From NCBI RefSeq assembly GCF_000427625.1, contig NZ_KE386569.1:3170674-3234673 (forward strand): DNA of 64,000 nt. The letters run 5' to 3'. The position numbers and the translations under genes were made by a program. Shown in pieces: positions 9,474-17,500 of this stretch. Below the pieces are notes generated by a model. It was not told the DNA's origin. It saw only the letters and a list, made by a program, of their open reading frames with translations, and made no database searches. Each line of letters begins with the position of its first letter. The first letter of the stretch is position 1. The stretch is from Methylobacter luteus IMV-B-3098 (lineage in GTDB: Bacteria > Pseudomonadota > Gammaproteobacteria > Methylococcales > Methylomonadaceae).

Positions 9474-9484
9474 AGGAGGAGAGG
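9474..9484 (+). promoter_or_regulatory. Very strong Shine-Dalgarno sequence without an ATG at normal distance
   Basis: AGGAGGAGAGG lies 39 bases before the ATG assumed for the kinase gene. The only in-frame candidate close to it is a CTG at 9488, which would add 12 residues before the MSLRYQ start. Either a non-standard start or a leader function is possible. Confidence 0.4.
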
Positions 9485-9523
9485 AATCTGGACACCATAA
9501 TTGAGAATTTAGGCGAGCCGAAG

Positions 9524-10849
9524 ATGAGTTTACGCTATCAGATCAACATTAGAATTTTGCTTGTCAGCAGCGCCATCCTGATCCTGGGCGGTTCTGTGGC
9601 TATCTGGCAGGCGCGCGGCGCCGTCAGCCGGGAAATCGACTCGTCGCTGAATCTGGCTGCCCAGCTGATCCAGCTCAATTTTCCGCAATCACAACAAGCT
9701 GCGTTTGATGTCGACACCTGGCTGCCCCGGTTCGTCTCGCTAAAGCAGACCCGTCATTTGAATATTCAAATAAAAAAGCCCGCAGGAGAGGTGATCAGCT
9801 ATACAGCCAAGCAGAAAGACGAAGCCGATGCCTACACGCCGCCCCGGTGGTTTATCCATCTGGTTGCGGCAGAATACCCGCAACTGGAGCAGCAGCTGAC
9901 CACGGCTAATGGCGAACGGATCACGCTGATCATTCAGGCCGACCCGCTGGACGAAATAGTCGAGGTATGGGAGGAAAGCTTCTCATTTTTCATCTCCCTG
10001 CTGGTGATGACCTTGATCACGTTTCTGGCCGTCAATATGGCTTTCAACAAGGCGTTCAAGGCGACAGCCGTCATCGTCGATGCGCTTAAAGCCATCGAAC
10101 AGGGCGAGTATCAGCAAAAACTGCCCGACTTTTCCATTAAGGAATATGACCGCATTGCCAAGGCCATCAACCACACGACCCATATGCTGGACATCACCCA
10201 CAAGGAAAACAGAGCCCTGACATTGCACTCGCTGGAAATCCAGGAAGAGGAACGCCAGCGCCTGTCGCAGGAATTGCATGACGAATTGGGACAATCATTG
10301 ACCGCCATTAAAGTCATGGCGGTCACGGCCAAAAGCAACAAAGCCGAGGCCGAACGGATTGCCGATGCCATTACCGGCATTTGCGATCATCTGATCAGGG
10401 TCGTGCGTTCCATGATGCGCAACCTGCATCCGCTGATCCTGACCGAGCTGGGCTTGAAGGCGACCCTGGAAGACCTGATCAATCAATGGGCGACCCGAAA
10501 CCCTGAATTAAAACTGAACCTGAGTTGCTCTGATGAAGTTGACGGACTGGAGCAGAAAATCACCATTCAGGTCTTCAGAATCGTGCAGGAGTGCATCACC
10601 AATATCGTTCGCCATGCGCAGGCCGAACAGGCCATTATCTGCCTCGAAATTATGCCTCAGGCCACTTCCGGCAAACAGTTGCGCCTGCAAGTGACCGATA
10701 ACGGCAAGGGCTACGCGCCGGAACAGATCAAAATGGGTTTCGGGCTGCTGGGCATGAGAGAGAGAATAAAAAGTCTGGGCGGTGAATTCCGCCTGCAAAC
10801 CGGGCCTCAACAAGGCATGAACATCATCGCAACCATTCCCTTGAAATGA
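9524..10849 (+). CDS. MoxY-like sensor histidine kinase (HisKA_3 / NarL-type)
   Basis: The 441-residue kinase has an N-terminal membrane helix (about 10-28), then a LapD/MoxY-type periplasmic region with the SREIDSSLNLAAQLIQL pattern. A second helix and a HAMP segment follow at about 150-230. The dimerisation motif EERQRLSQELHDELGQSLTA carries the phosphorylated His. The C-terminal ATPase has DNGKGYAPEQ and GFGLLGMRERI. This layout is that of MoxY, the kinase controlling methanol dehydrogenase in Paracoccus, and of related PQQ-pathway kinases. The stop overlaps the start of the response regulator gene by four bases. The signal sensed is unknown. A CTG at 9488 with a very strong ribosome binding site may be an alternative start. 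Confidence 0.87.
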   Translation: MSLRYQINIRILLVSSAILILGGSVAIWQARGAVSREIDSSLNLAAQLIQLNFPQSQQAAFDVDTWLPRFVSLKQTRHLNIQIKKPAGEVISYTAKQKDEADAYTPPRWFIHLVAAEYPQLEQQLTTANGERITLIIQADPLDEIVEVWEESFSFFISLLVMTLITFLAVNMAFNKAFKATAVIVDALKAIEQGEYQQKLPDFSIKEYDRIAKAINHTTHMLDITHKENRALTLHSLEIQEEERQRLSQELHDELGQSLTAIKVMAVTAKSNKAEAERIADAITGICDHLIRVVRSMMRNLHPLILTELGLKATLEDLINQWATRNPELKLNLSCSDEVDGLEQKITIQVFRIVQECITNIVRHAQAEQAIICLEIMPQATSGKQLRLQVTDNGKGYAPEQIKMGFGLLGMRERIKSLGGEFRLQTGPQQGMNIIATIPLK

Positions 10850-11490
10850 AAGAAAAAATAAAAGTTATTCTGGTGGACGACCATGCCGTCGTCAGAGCGG
10901 GCTTCCGCTTGCTGTTATCTTCCGTGAATCATATAGATGTGATAGCCGAGGCCGAGCGGGGCGAGCAGGCCTGCCAGCTCTATCTGGATAAACGGCCGGA
11001 CGTCATCGTGCTGGATTTGTCGATGCCGGGCATCGGCGGGCTAGAAAGCATAAGGCGCATCCTGCTGCGCGACAGCACGGCCAAAATACTGGTGTTCAGC
11101 GTTCATGACGAACTGGTCTACGTAAACCGGGCGCTCAGTGCCGGCGCGAAGGGCTATATCACCAAAAACACGGCGCCGGCGATTTTAATGGAAGCGATAG
11201 AGAAAATAGCCGCCGGTGAAACTTATATTGAACAGGGATTAAGGGAGAACCTGCCCGTGCAAAATAATGAATCCAATTATCGAGCGCTGATCGATACACT
11301 TTCGGCTCGGGAATTCGACGTCTTCCGGCTGCTGGCAAAAGGTCTGACCATACATAAAATTTCCGATGAACTGTGCCTGGGCTATAAAACCGTAGCCAAT
11401 TACGGCACGCAGATCAAAAGCAAGCTCAAGGTATCGACAACGGCCGAGCTGGCGCATATCGCCATGGTGCTGGGCGTCATGAAAAGCTGA
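10846..11490 (+). CDS. MoxX-like LuxR/NarL-family response regulator
   Basis: Residues 1-120 are a receiver domain with the acidic pair VDDH, the phosphoacceptor Asp in VLDLSMPG and a Lys in KGYITKN. The C-terminal part is a LuxR-type helix-turn-helix (LSAREFDVFRLLAKGLTIHK, then LCLGYKTVANYGTQIKSKL). It is the partner of the upstream kinase, overlapping it by four bases. The likely target is the divergent propeller gene and distant alcohol-oxidation genes; this is inferred from position and family. The recognition helix reads KTVANYGTQIKSKL rather than the more common KTVxxHRxxIxxKL. Confidence 0.9.
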   Translation: MKEKIKVILVDDHAVVRAGFRLLLSSVNHIDVIAEAERGEQACQLYLDKRPDVIVLDLSMPGIGGLESIRRILLRDSTAKILVFSVHDELVYVNRALSAGAKGYITKNTAPAILMEAIEKIAAGETYIEQGLRENLPVQNNESNYRALIDTLSAREFDVFRLLAKGLTIHKISDELCLGYKTVANYGTQIKSKLKVSTTAELAHIAMVLGVMKS

Positions 11491-11555
11491 ACCGGCGAAA
11501 AAGGAATTATCCCGTAGGTATCAGGAAATTTGCCCGATGCCTTTCAATTGAATTC

Positions 11556-11594
11556 ATCAATGCTATGCCCTTTTGAGCAAGGCATAGTATTGAT
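11556..11594. repeat. 14-bp inverted repeat after the response regulator gene
   Basis: ATCAATGCTATGCC and GGCATAGTATTGAT form a 14-bp stem with one G-T pair around an 11-base loop. There is no T-run. It may be a 3' hairpin of the moxYX-like transcript or a boundary of the decayed region that follows. Confidence 0.5.
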
Positions 11595-11619
11595 ATGAAG
11601 TTTACACTCGCAGCATTAA

Positions 11620-11928
11620 TCGCTTTTCTGTTATTCCGCGTATTGTCTCCGGTATTTCGCCGATGCCGGGTTTGCTGGGCACGGTGACCGGTATCGTCGA
11701 AACCTTCCATTTGATCCGCGTGTTCGGGAGCGCCTGAAGCATCGAAGGCTGGGTGCGGCTCGAAATTACCGTGATCCCTACGGGCACCGTCAGTAATACC
11801 GGAGTCATGGATGCCAGCCTATATTCGATCGGGCTGAGCTCGAAGCGGTCCGGCAATGGCGGTTCAAGCCCGCCTTCAGGGATGGTGCGCCGTCGGACAG
11901 CAGGCAGTTCAGAGTAGGTTTCGGCTAA
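11620..11928 (+). pseudogene. Decayed exbB-tonB remnant
   Basis: Reading from about 11624, one frame gives an ExbB/TolQ-type segment ending in MPGLLGTVTGIVETFHLI, the conserved transmembrane core of MotA/TolQ/ExbB channels. It stops at TGA 11735-11737. Directly after the stop the same frame gives EGWVRLEITVIPTGTVSN, the beginning of a TonB C-terminal domain. Near 11815 the reading shifts frame and continues as IFDRAELEAVRQWRFKPAF to TAA at 11926-11928, the normal end of TonB. So the C-terminus of ExbB, all of ExbD and the N-terminus of TonB appear to have been deleted, and the TonB part is frameshifted. A short signal-like frame starting at 11595 may be the old gene start. Confidence 0.75.
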
Positions 11929-11960
11929 AGAAACTGCGCTGAGCAGGCTATATGCCGGGA

Positions 11961-12137
11961 CTAATCAGGCTTGTCCGGCCGATCTTCCTCCCTATAAAGC
12001 TCCATTATCATGTTCTTAAACCAGAGAGGTTTTTTTAAAACAATATAAACGGCTACCATCGTGGTTGTCGGCAATGGAAGAAAGTCGGTAATCTCAAGTA
12101 ACACGAAACCTACTATAAGTTTTGTTTTGATGCCCAT
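11961..12137 (-). CDS. Small hydrophobic protein, unknown function
   Basis: This 58-residue frame starts at the ATG at 12137, which has GGAG nine bases upstream; a longer frame from 12155 lacks such a site. Residues 5-32 are hydrophobic with a polar break (KLIVGFVLLEITDFLPLPTT), and a basic-acidic tail ends in REEDRPDKPD. It may be a one-helix or hairpin membrane protein. I do not recognise a family. It lies between the exbB-tonB relic and featureless DNA, so it could be a real small gene or chance. Confidence 0.4.
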   Translation of the reverse strand: MGIKTKLIVGFVLLEITDFLPLPTTTMVAVYIVLKKPLWFKNMIMELYREEDRPDKPD

Positions 12138-12675
12138 CAGTCTTGTCTCCAGCAATCTTCGTCAATAACGTTAACAAACCCGGTTTAAAGATCAAGAACC
12201 GGCTGCCTTCCTGCACCGCGTATAGCCAGCTCCGCCAGGGCGGGACATTCATCGCGACTTCAATATTCTGCCTCTTCTTTTTTCGGAAGAGGGCCGGGTG
12301 AAGGGGTATTGCCCAAGTTATTTCATGCGCATTTTTAAAATACATTATCCGGGCAGTGAACCAATGAGGTAATGCTTTTGATAAATTAAATAAAATCCGA
12401 CACCGACCGTTTATTATCAATCCTGTATTACCGGTATTCGAGGCAGTCAAAATCCGGTTTCAGCACTTCTTGTTCAGCTCGAAGCCCGCCTATGCTTGAT
12501 CAACAAACGATAATAAAAAAATCAATTTACCAGTTCATAAAACCGACGATTTAGCGGTATAAAGAAATGAACGGAAATTTTTATCGTTGAGGCTTATTTG
12601 ACCTCCGTGACGCTCTGTAGGAACACGGCTAAAGAAACTTAGTCAAAATACTCACCCACAACCAACGGAGGATTT
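12138..12675. other. Intergenic region, no confident gene
   Basis: A 118-codon minus-strand frame across 12094-12450 shows no family features. The stretch 12530-12560 is A+T-rich and probably contains the promoter of the PepSY-like gene, whose ACGGAGG ribosome binding site is at 12664-12670. Nothing else is recognised. Confidence 0.35.
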
Positions 12676-13149
12676 ATGAAAACCCAATACCTAATGACAG
12701 CAGTTCTCGGCGTTTTATGGGCGGTATTCGGTCAAGTGAATGCCGGCGAAGATGACTTGAGCAAAGACCAGGTACCTAAAGCGATTATCGCTGCCTTTGA
12801 AAAAGCCTACCCCAATGCCAAGGGCGCGAAGTTCGAAGAAGAAACGTTTGAAGGCAAAGCGGCTTATGAGGTGGAATACAAGGAAAACGATAAAGAATAC
12901 GACCTTCTGTACAGCGCCGATGGCACACTTTTGCAGAAGGAAGAGGAAATTGACCTCAAATCGCTGCCTGAAGCAGTTGCTCAGGCTATCAAGAAAGACT
13001 ATCCACAAGCAGAGATCAAGGAAGTAGAAAAAATGATGAAGCCGGATAGCACGGTGACCGGGTACGAAGTGGAGATCGAGACGGACGACAAGAAAACTGA
13101 ACTTGAACTGGATGTCAGCGGGAAAATTTTGAAAACCGAGAAAGATTGA
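12676..13149 (+). CDS. Secreted PepSY-like domain protein
   Basis: A signal peptide (MKTQYLMTAVLGVLWAVFG, cut near NAG) is followed by a charged 130-residue domain. Two related halves are visible: VPKAIIAAFEKAYPNAKG with AAYEVEYKENDKEYDLLYS, and LPEAVAQAIKKDYPQAEI with TGYEVEIETDDKKTELELD. This is the PepSY-like (DUF2874) pattern of a helix, a YP turn and a beta-sheet with the D.SG.I end. Such proteins are periplasmic and often inhibitor-like or stress-related; the exact role is not known. The start has a clear ACGGAGG upstream. It appears to be a single-gene transcript. Confidence 0.8.
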   Translation: MKTQYLMTAVLGVLWAVFGQVNAGEDDLSKDQVPKAIIAAFEKAYPNAKGAKFEEETFEGKAAYEVEYKENDKEYDLLYSADGTLLQKEEEIDLKSLPEAVAQAIKKDYPQAEIKEVEKMMKPDSTVTGYEVEIETDDKKTELELDVSGKILKTEKD

Positions 13150-13812
13150 ATGCACCACACCGATCCCAGTCCCATAAGCGCATTGCGAACAGCATCTTAT
13201 GGGACAACTCAATTTCCGGGGCGTTCGGACTGCAATTGACAGTGAATGATCTCGGTGGAGCAGGCACCTGGGGGCGGATAATACAATACGCGACCTCATC
13301 TGATCCATGTGCGGAGCGTCCAGAGAGATATCTGCTGACTTCCATGGCTTCTGTTTTACAAAGAGTTATCCTTTCTTCATAGGCAATCAAAGCAATGTGG
13401 CTATGGTGATTGCAGGTTTGTTAATGGCTGATGTTACGCACGGGCTTTTTTAATCCCGTTTGCTGCGAACATTGCGGTTCTTGAGCCCCATAGGTGCGAA
13501 TTCACTTGTGCCCTACGGGTATTCTTACCAAACAACAATTCAGCCTTTTATGAAGCATGGCTTGATAGGATGCTGTCGATGTTAAGAATGCATCGTTCGC
13601 GATCGATGCCTCTTTCGATTGTATTCGCCCCTAAAAGGGATTGAATTTGTTAAATTGCTTAAACAAGTTAGCAAAAGAACTGTCTATTCAGTACATGCGC
13701 CGATTTGACTTGGTTAATGATTGTATCGCAGCCAAGTTAGATGCGGCGCTACTCTGCTGATTCCCGGAATGATCTCATTGCAGTAATTATTTACCCTGGC
13801 GGAATGGCTTGA
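13150..13812. other. Intergenic region with degenerate repeats, no confident gene
   Basis: A 78-codon plus-strand frame at 13146-13382 is not like any family I know. Around 13487-13512 there is a diverged relative of the GCGAATTCATTCGC repeat type seen at 8.3 kb. Around 13591-13612 an imperfect palindrome based on GCATCG occurs. At 13780-13794 the 15-mer GCAGTAATTATTTAC is shared with the region just upstream of the diguanylate cyclase (3395-3409). Confidence 0.35.
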
Positions 13813-14727
13813 ATGACTAAACGAACTGCGCTTTTTATTTCAAATAAAAAAAGCGGCAAAGCGGATAATGAGCTCAATGGCGCCGTTGAGATTCTTAAAG
13901 ATTCGGGCATTAACCTGATTGAACAGGAATCCGAAGATCCTTCTCATGTTAACGACTTGATTCGGCAGTATCGTGACAAAGTCGATACCGTTATTCTGGC
14001 AGGCGGTGATGGAACCATGAGCTCCGCGGCGGGGGCGCTCTCGGAATGCGGCCTTGCTCTGGGTATTTTGCCGATGGGCACTGCCAATGACCTGGCCCGT
14101 ACGTTGAAAATTCCCGAATCCATCGAAGACGCCGCCGCGATAATCGCCAACGGTCGCCTGCATGCCATAGATCTGGGCAAAGTGAATGACCATTGGTTTA
14201 TAAACGCCGCACATATCGGGCTTGGCGTCAAAGTAAACCGCACCCTGACCAGTGACCTTAAATCCCGCTGGGGGCGGTTCAGTTATGCCCGAAGTCTGAT
14301 TGACGCATTTAAATCGATGCGCCCCTATCGTGCGGACATTGTCTGCGACGGAGAAGGCTTCAGCGTGCGCTCCATTCACATCACCGTTGCCAACGGCCGG
14401 TTTTACGGGGGCGGGATGGCGTTATCAAACGAAGCCTCGGTCGATGACCATAAACTGAGAATTTTTAGTCTGGAACCGCAAAGTTTCTGGAGTCTTCTCA
14501 GTCATGGGGTCGTTATCCTGGGCGGTGAGCTGAAAGGCCGCGAAGGTGTCTGGCTCCGTAGCGGCGAGGCCATCAGGATACATACTTCCAGAACCTTGAG
14601 CATATGTGCCGATGGCGAATTCATTACCCGGACGCCCGCTTATTTCGAGCTGCATCCGAACAGTTTGCAGGTCTATGTGCCGGACGATTATTCTACACAG
14701 GAGGAAGCTGGCAATGCTGAGAACTGA
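13813..14727 (+). CDS. Diacylglycerol/lipid kinase of the YegS/DagK family
   Basis: The 304-residue protein has the catalytic domain of DAGK-type lipid kinases: NKKSGKADNEL near residue 11, the nucleotide-binding GGDGT in VILAGGDGTMSSA (about 64-68), and GILPMGTANDLARTL. The C-terminal beta-sandwich includes NGRFYGGGM and ends around a SICADGEF motif (the D-G-E element of YegS). It is expected to phosphorylate diacylglycerol or another lipid at the membrane surface. The next gene overlaps its end by 14 bases. It may be named yegS-like, but substrate preference cannot be read from the sequence. Confidence 0.88.
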   Translation: MTKRTALFISNKKSGKADNELNGAVEILKDSGINLIEQESEDPSHVNDLIRQYRDKVDTVILAGGDGTMSSAAGALSECGLALGILPMGTANDLARTLKIPESIEDAAAIIANGRLHAIDLGKVNDHWFINAAHIGLGVKVNRTLTSDLKSRWGRFSYARSLIDAFKSMRPYRADIVCDGEGFSVRSIHITVANGRFYGGGMALSNEASVDDHKLRIFSLEPQSFWSLLSHGVVILGGELKGREGVWLRSGEAIRIHTSRTLSICADGEFITRTPAYFELHPNSLQVYVPDDYSTQEEAGNAEN

Positions 14728-15139
14728 AAAACAGGTTGCGCTTGATACGGTTATCAACTCAAGCCTCAGATCGATCGAACATTATCGCTGGACCGGTGAT
14801 TCCTGCGATGATGAACAACTCAAGACATTGCTGAATAAGCTGGCCCTGCATCGGCAAAAGATTGTCGATAAGCTGGCGCCGCAGATGCATAAGCTCGGAG
14901 ACATGGCTTCTTCGCCCGACCCTGAAAAACTGGCCGTCGAGGAAATTGTTACCCAGATAAAAGCCACCTTTTCAGAGGATGAAAAGGATGCGCTGTTGAC
15001 CAGTTTAGACGAGTTCGACTCACAGCTTCTTCAAGACATCAGCGAAGCTTTCAGCCTGGATTTTGACGCGGAAACGATGGCCATACTCCGGGAACTTCAA
15101 CAATCGGTAGCCGAAGCAGGAAAACAGAGGGGAAGCTGA
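14714..15139 (+). CDS. Small all-helical protein (DUF2383/ferritin-like bundle?)
   Basis: The 141-residue frame begins at ATG 14714, with GAGGAAG a few bases upstream and inside the end of the lipid kinase gene. The sequence is charged and helical throughout, with segments such as ALDTVINSSLRSIEHYRWTG and LALHRQKIVDKLAPQMHKLG. This recalls two- or four-helix bundles of the DUF2383/PA2169 type, but the match is weak. There is no signal peptide or membrane helix. Overlap with the kinase gene implies co-expression and perhaps a shared lipid or stress role, which is inference. Confidence 0.6.
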   Translation: MLRTEKQVALDTVINSSLRSIEHYRWTGDSCDDEQLKTLLNKLALHRQKIVDKLAPQMHKLGDMASSPDPEKLAVEEIVTQIKATFSEDEKDALLTSLDEFDSQLLQDISEAFSLDFDAETMAILRELQQSVAEAGKQRGS

Positions 15140-15192
15140 CCGGTTGATCCTGGCTGGCTCTGTGGCGTGCAGGCAAGAAGCAGTGGCGCCGG

Positions 15193-15969
15193 TCAAAAAT
15201 TATCAATCGCTGTGGATTGGCCATAGGCGTTAAAAAACTGCCTGGCGGTACGCCCGCTTTTAGAGGCATTCTGATGGGCAAAATCCAGCGCCGCCTTGTG
15301 TAAAGTCTCGCGATCGCCGGTGAAATCGGTGAAGTAGCTGTCGACAATCTCAAGATAGGTCGGGGTTTGTTGGGGATAAAAGGCCAGCCGCAAACCGAAC
15401 CGGTCAGAGAGAGAGATTTTTTCTTCGACGGCGTCGGAATAATGCACTTCGCCATTGACCAGTTGCGTCTCCAGATTGTCGCGCATATGCTCAGGCAACA
15501 AATGCCGGCGATTCGAAGTCGCGTAAAACAGCACATTGTCCGGCGGCAGTTCGATGGAGCCTTCCAGCACGCTTTTCAACGGCTTGTAGAGACTGTCGCC
15601 GCTTTCGAAAGACAGGTCATCGCAATAGATGATGAAGCGGTGATCGTGCTCACGGATGTCGTCGACGATTTCCGGCAGATACAAAAGATCCTGTTTATCC
15701 ACTTCGATGATGCGCAAACCCTGGGCTTTATAGTCATTCAGCAGGGCTTTCACCAGGGACGATTTGCCGGTGCCGCGCGCACCCCAGAGCAGGGCATTAT
15801 TGGCCGGCTTCCCCGCCAAAAAGCGTTCGGTATTGGTTATCAGTTGTTGTTTTTGCGAATCAATCCCCAATAACTGCTGCAGACGGATCGGGTCTGTCTG
15901 CCTGACGGGGCGTAAATAGGCCTGGCGCTGGCGCCAGATGGCTGCATAAGTGGTGTTCCAATCGATCAT
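15193..15969 (-). CDS. DUF815-family AAA ATPase
   Basis: The 258-residue protein has a Walker A motif GARGTGKS near residue 63 and a Walker B-like stretch RFIIYCDDLSF. YATSNRRHLLPEHM is a sensor-1-like segment, and DRFGLRLAFYPQ is typical of the DUF815 family. DUF815 proteins are cytosolic AAA+ ATPases of unproven function, widespread in proteobacteria. The gene stands alone, convergent with the lipid kinase pair. The start at ATG 15969 gives the usual MIDWNTTYAAIWR beginning. Confidence 0.88.
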   Translation of the reverse strand: MIDWNTTYAAIWRQRQAYLRPVRQTDPIRLQQLLGIDSQKQQLITNTERFLAGKPANNALLWGARGTGKSSLVKALLNDYKAQGLRIIEVDKQDLLYLPEIVDDIREHDHRFIIYCDDLSFESGDSLYKPLKSVLEGSIELPPDNVLFYATSNRRHLLPEHMRDNLETQLVNGEVHYSDAVEEKISLSDRFGLRLAFYPQQTPTYLEIVDSYFTDFTGDRETLHKAALDFAHQNASKSGRTARQFFNAYGQSTAIDNF

Positions 15970-16601
15970 CGGATTTTGAAGGTTGCTAAACGTGGATTGG
16001 ATTGTATGTCATTCAATTCGGCAAACGCAATCTGAAAACAGAGTCGGGCTGGGGGTATGTCGCCCTGTGTAAAGATTCGTTTCAGTTCCGCTCAGTTCGC
16101 GGTTAAATGAAATGGTCTGTCGGGTCTGGCACTCTCGGAAATCATCTGAAGTGTGTCTTTGTTCAGCCGATGGGGGTGAATTGGAGCGTTAGCGGGAACC
16201 CTGCATGGTCGGCTCCAAAAAGCCGGGTTTATCAGCCCAGCTTACTGCACTAACAATATTTGGCTTGTCGGTTAAATAGTTTAACTAAACCAATGCTCAC
16301 TCTGTCAATGCAACAGAACCATACAAATTCCCCAGAGGAGCATTGCGTGCCATTTTCAAAAGGCACAGATGAAGTAAACTTTCAAAAGGTCAGCAGCATG
16401 TATATTGGGCTAACGGATTGTTTAAGCGGATCATTTATAGTAGTCTTATCGCGCCGGGCACTATGTAAATTGTTTGATTTTAAAAAACACATATAATACA
16501 AGTATTTATATTATATCAGACATTCTTGGCTTGGTAATCATACGTAAGTTTTTTAAAAACCACATAACTGATCTACTAGGATTCAGGGAGCAAAAAGGAC
16601 G
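15970..16601. other. Intergenic region, no confident gene
   Basis: No frame with family features is visible; a 78-codon plus frame at 16260-16496 looks random. A palindromic GCCGGGTTTATCAGCCCAGC element at 16222-16241 resembles others at 18.6 kb. The last 150 bases before 16602 are very A+T-rich and should contain the promoter of the secreted repeat protein. Confidence 0.35.
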
Positions 16602-17234
16602 ATGAAAACAAAAAAACTAGAGGTATTTTTAACGGCTTTGTTCGTAACAACTATTGGCCACGCGGCAGCCACCACTTATGATCCCGCTACCGGCACAGTA
16701 ACTATTCCAGAGGTGGCGGTTAACGGTAAGATTGAGTTTGTCAATGTCAAATTGAAGGTAAAATCCGCTGGAACATTCAGCATTCTCTCTACTGAAGCCC
16801 CCAAGGCTTCCCCTAATACCACCACTTATGACCCCGCTTCTAACACCGTAACTATTCCATCGGTGATGGTTGACGGCAAGGCTGAATATGAAAATGTCAA
16901 ACTAGGGTTAAATCCAGATGGAACACTTAGTGTTCTTTCCGCTGAAGAGCCGCCGGTTACTGACTTAACTTGTAAAGAGTTTGCAGCTGGAACCAGTTAT
17001 TGCTCCGAGGGAAGATTTCCCACCTGTAAAACCAACTTAACACAAGCAAATAAGCTCCAGGTAGGGATGACCTATAATGAGGTCGTTGAAATTTTAGGTT
17101 GTCATGGGGTTCTTATGTCTCATACTGCTCAAGGTGGAACTAGCGTCGGAGTATATGGGTGGGGTACTGAATCATTCATAGATACCAGTGTGACTTTTGT
17201 CAATGACAAGGTTAATTCTATCAGTGGCTCTTGA
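16602..17234 (+). CDS. Secreted two-repeat protein with BLIP/SmpA-like C-terminal domain
   Basis: A signal peptide (to about AAA at 24) precedes two tandem 45-residue repeats. The first begins TTYDPATGTVTIPEVAVNGK and the second TTYDPASNTVTIPSVMVDGK; both end in a GT.S.LS.E.P pattern. The C-terminal 90 residues begin with a Cys-containing linker (CKEFAAGTSYCSEGRFPTCK). Then comes LQVGMTYNEVVEILGCHG with a final VTFVNDKVNSI strand, the alpha-beta pattern of the BLIP/SmpA-OmlA family. The protein should be periplasmic or exported. Function is unknown. It is monocistronic with a good terminator just downstream. Confidence 0.7.
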   Translation: MKTKKLEVFLTALFVTTIGHAAATTYDPATGTVTIPEVAVNGKIEFVNVKLKVKSAGTFSILSTEAPKASPNTTTYDPASNTVTIPSVMVDGKAEYENVKLGLNPDGTLSVLSAEEPPVTDLTCKEFAAGTSYCSEGRFPTCKTNLTQANKLQVGMTYNEVVEILGCHGVLMSHTAQGGTSVGVYGWGTESFIDTSVTFVNDKVNSISGS

Positions 17235-17301
17235 CCTATTGTCCAAAAATTCGGGAGCATTTGAATGATTTTCAAATACTCTGGCAAGAGCTAAATAATA
17301 G

Positions 17302-17327
17302 AAAGCCGCTTAAACAGCGGCTTTTTT
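17302..17327 (+). terminator. Rho-independent terminator of the two-repeat protein gene
   Basis: AAAGCCGCT and AGCGGCTTT make a perfect 9-bp stem with a TAAAC loop, followed directly by a T6 run. It lies about 70 bases after the stop codon. Confidence 0.85.
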
Positions 17328-17442
17328 ATGGGCGACACTTAATCGGACGGCTAATCTGTCATTTTGCTTGGTCATCTTGAGATATAGATTTAATGCTCCG
17401 ATTAACGCGAGTAGGTGCCAGTTGTCAGGATGCTGCAGAGGT

Positions 17443-17480
17443 CAGTGAAGCGCATCGATCGTGATTGATGCGCTTCACTG
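17443..17480. repeat. 38-bp near-perfect palindrome
   Basis: CAGTGAAGCGCATCGATC is followed after two bases by GATTGATGCGCTTCACTG, its reverse complement with one mismatch. The element lies 20 bases beyond the stop of the GFA-family gene, which is transcribed towards it. It could be a terminator-like cruciform, an operator-type site or a REP element; there is no T-run on either side. Confidence 0.6.
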
Positions 17481-17500
17481 CGTTTGGGGCACCTGTCAGG

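Noticed and set aside
11602-11856. 84-codon minus-strand frame
   Set aside because: It is the antisense of the exbB-tonB relic, which explains the conserved sequence on the plus strand.
12094-12450. 118-codon minus-strand frame
   Set aside because: Composition is not protein-like, there is no ribosome binding site and it conflicts with the better small gene ending at 11961.
13146-13382. 78-codon plus-strand frame after the PepSY-like gene
   Set aside because: It overlaps the end of the preceding gene and has no recognisable domain; no transposase ends were found around it.
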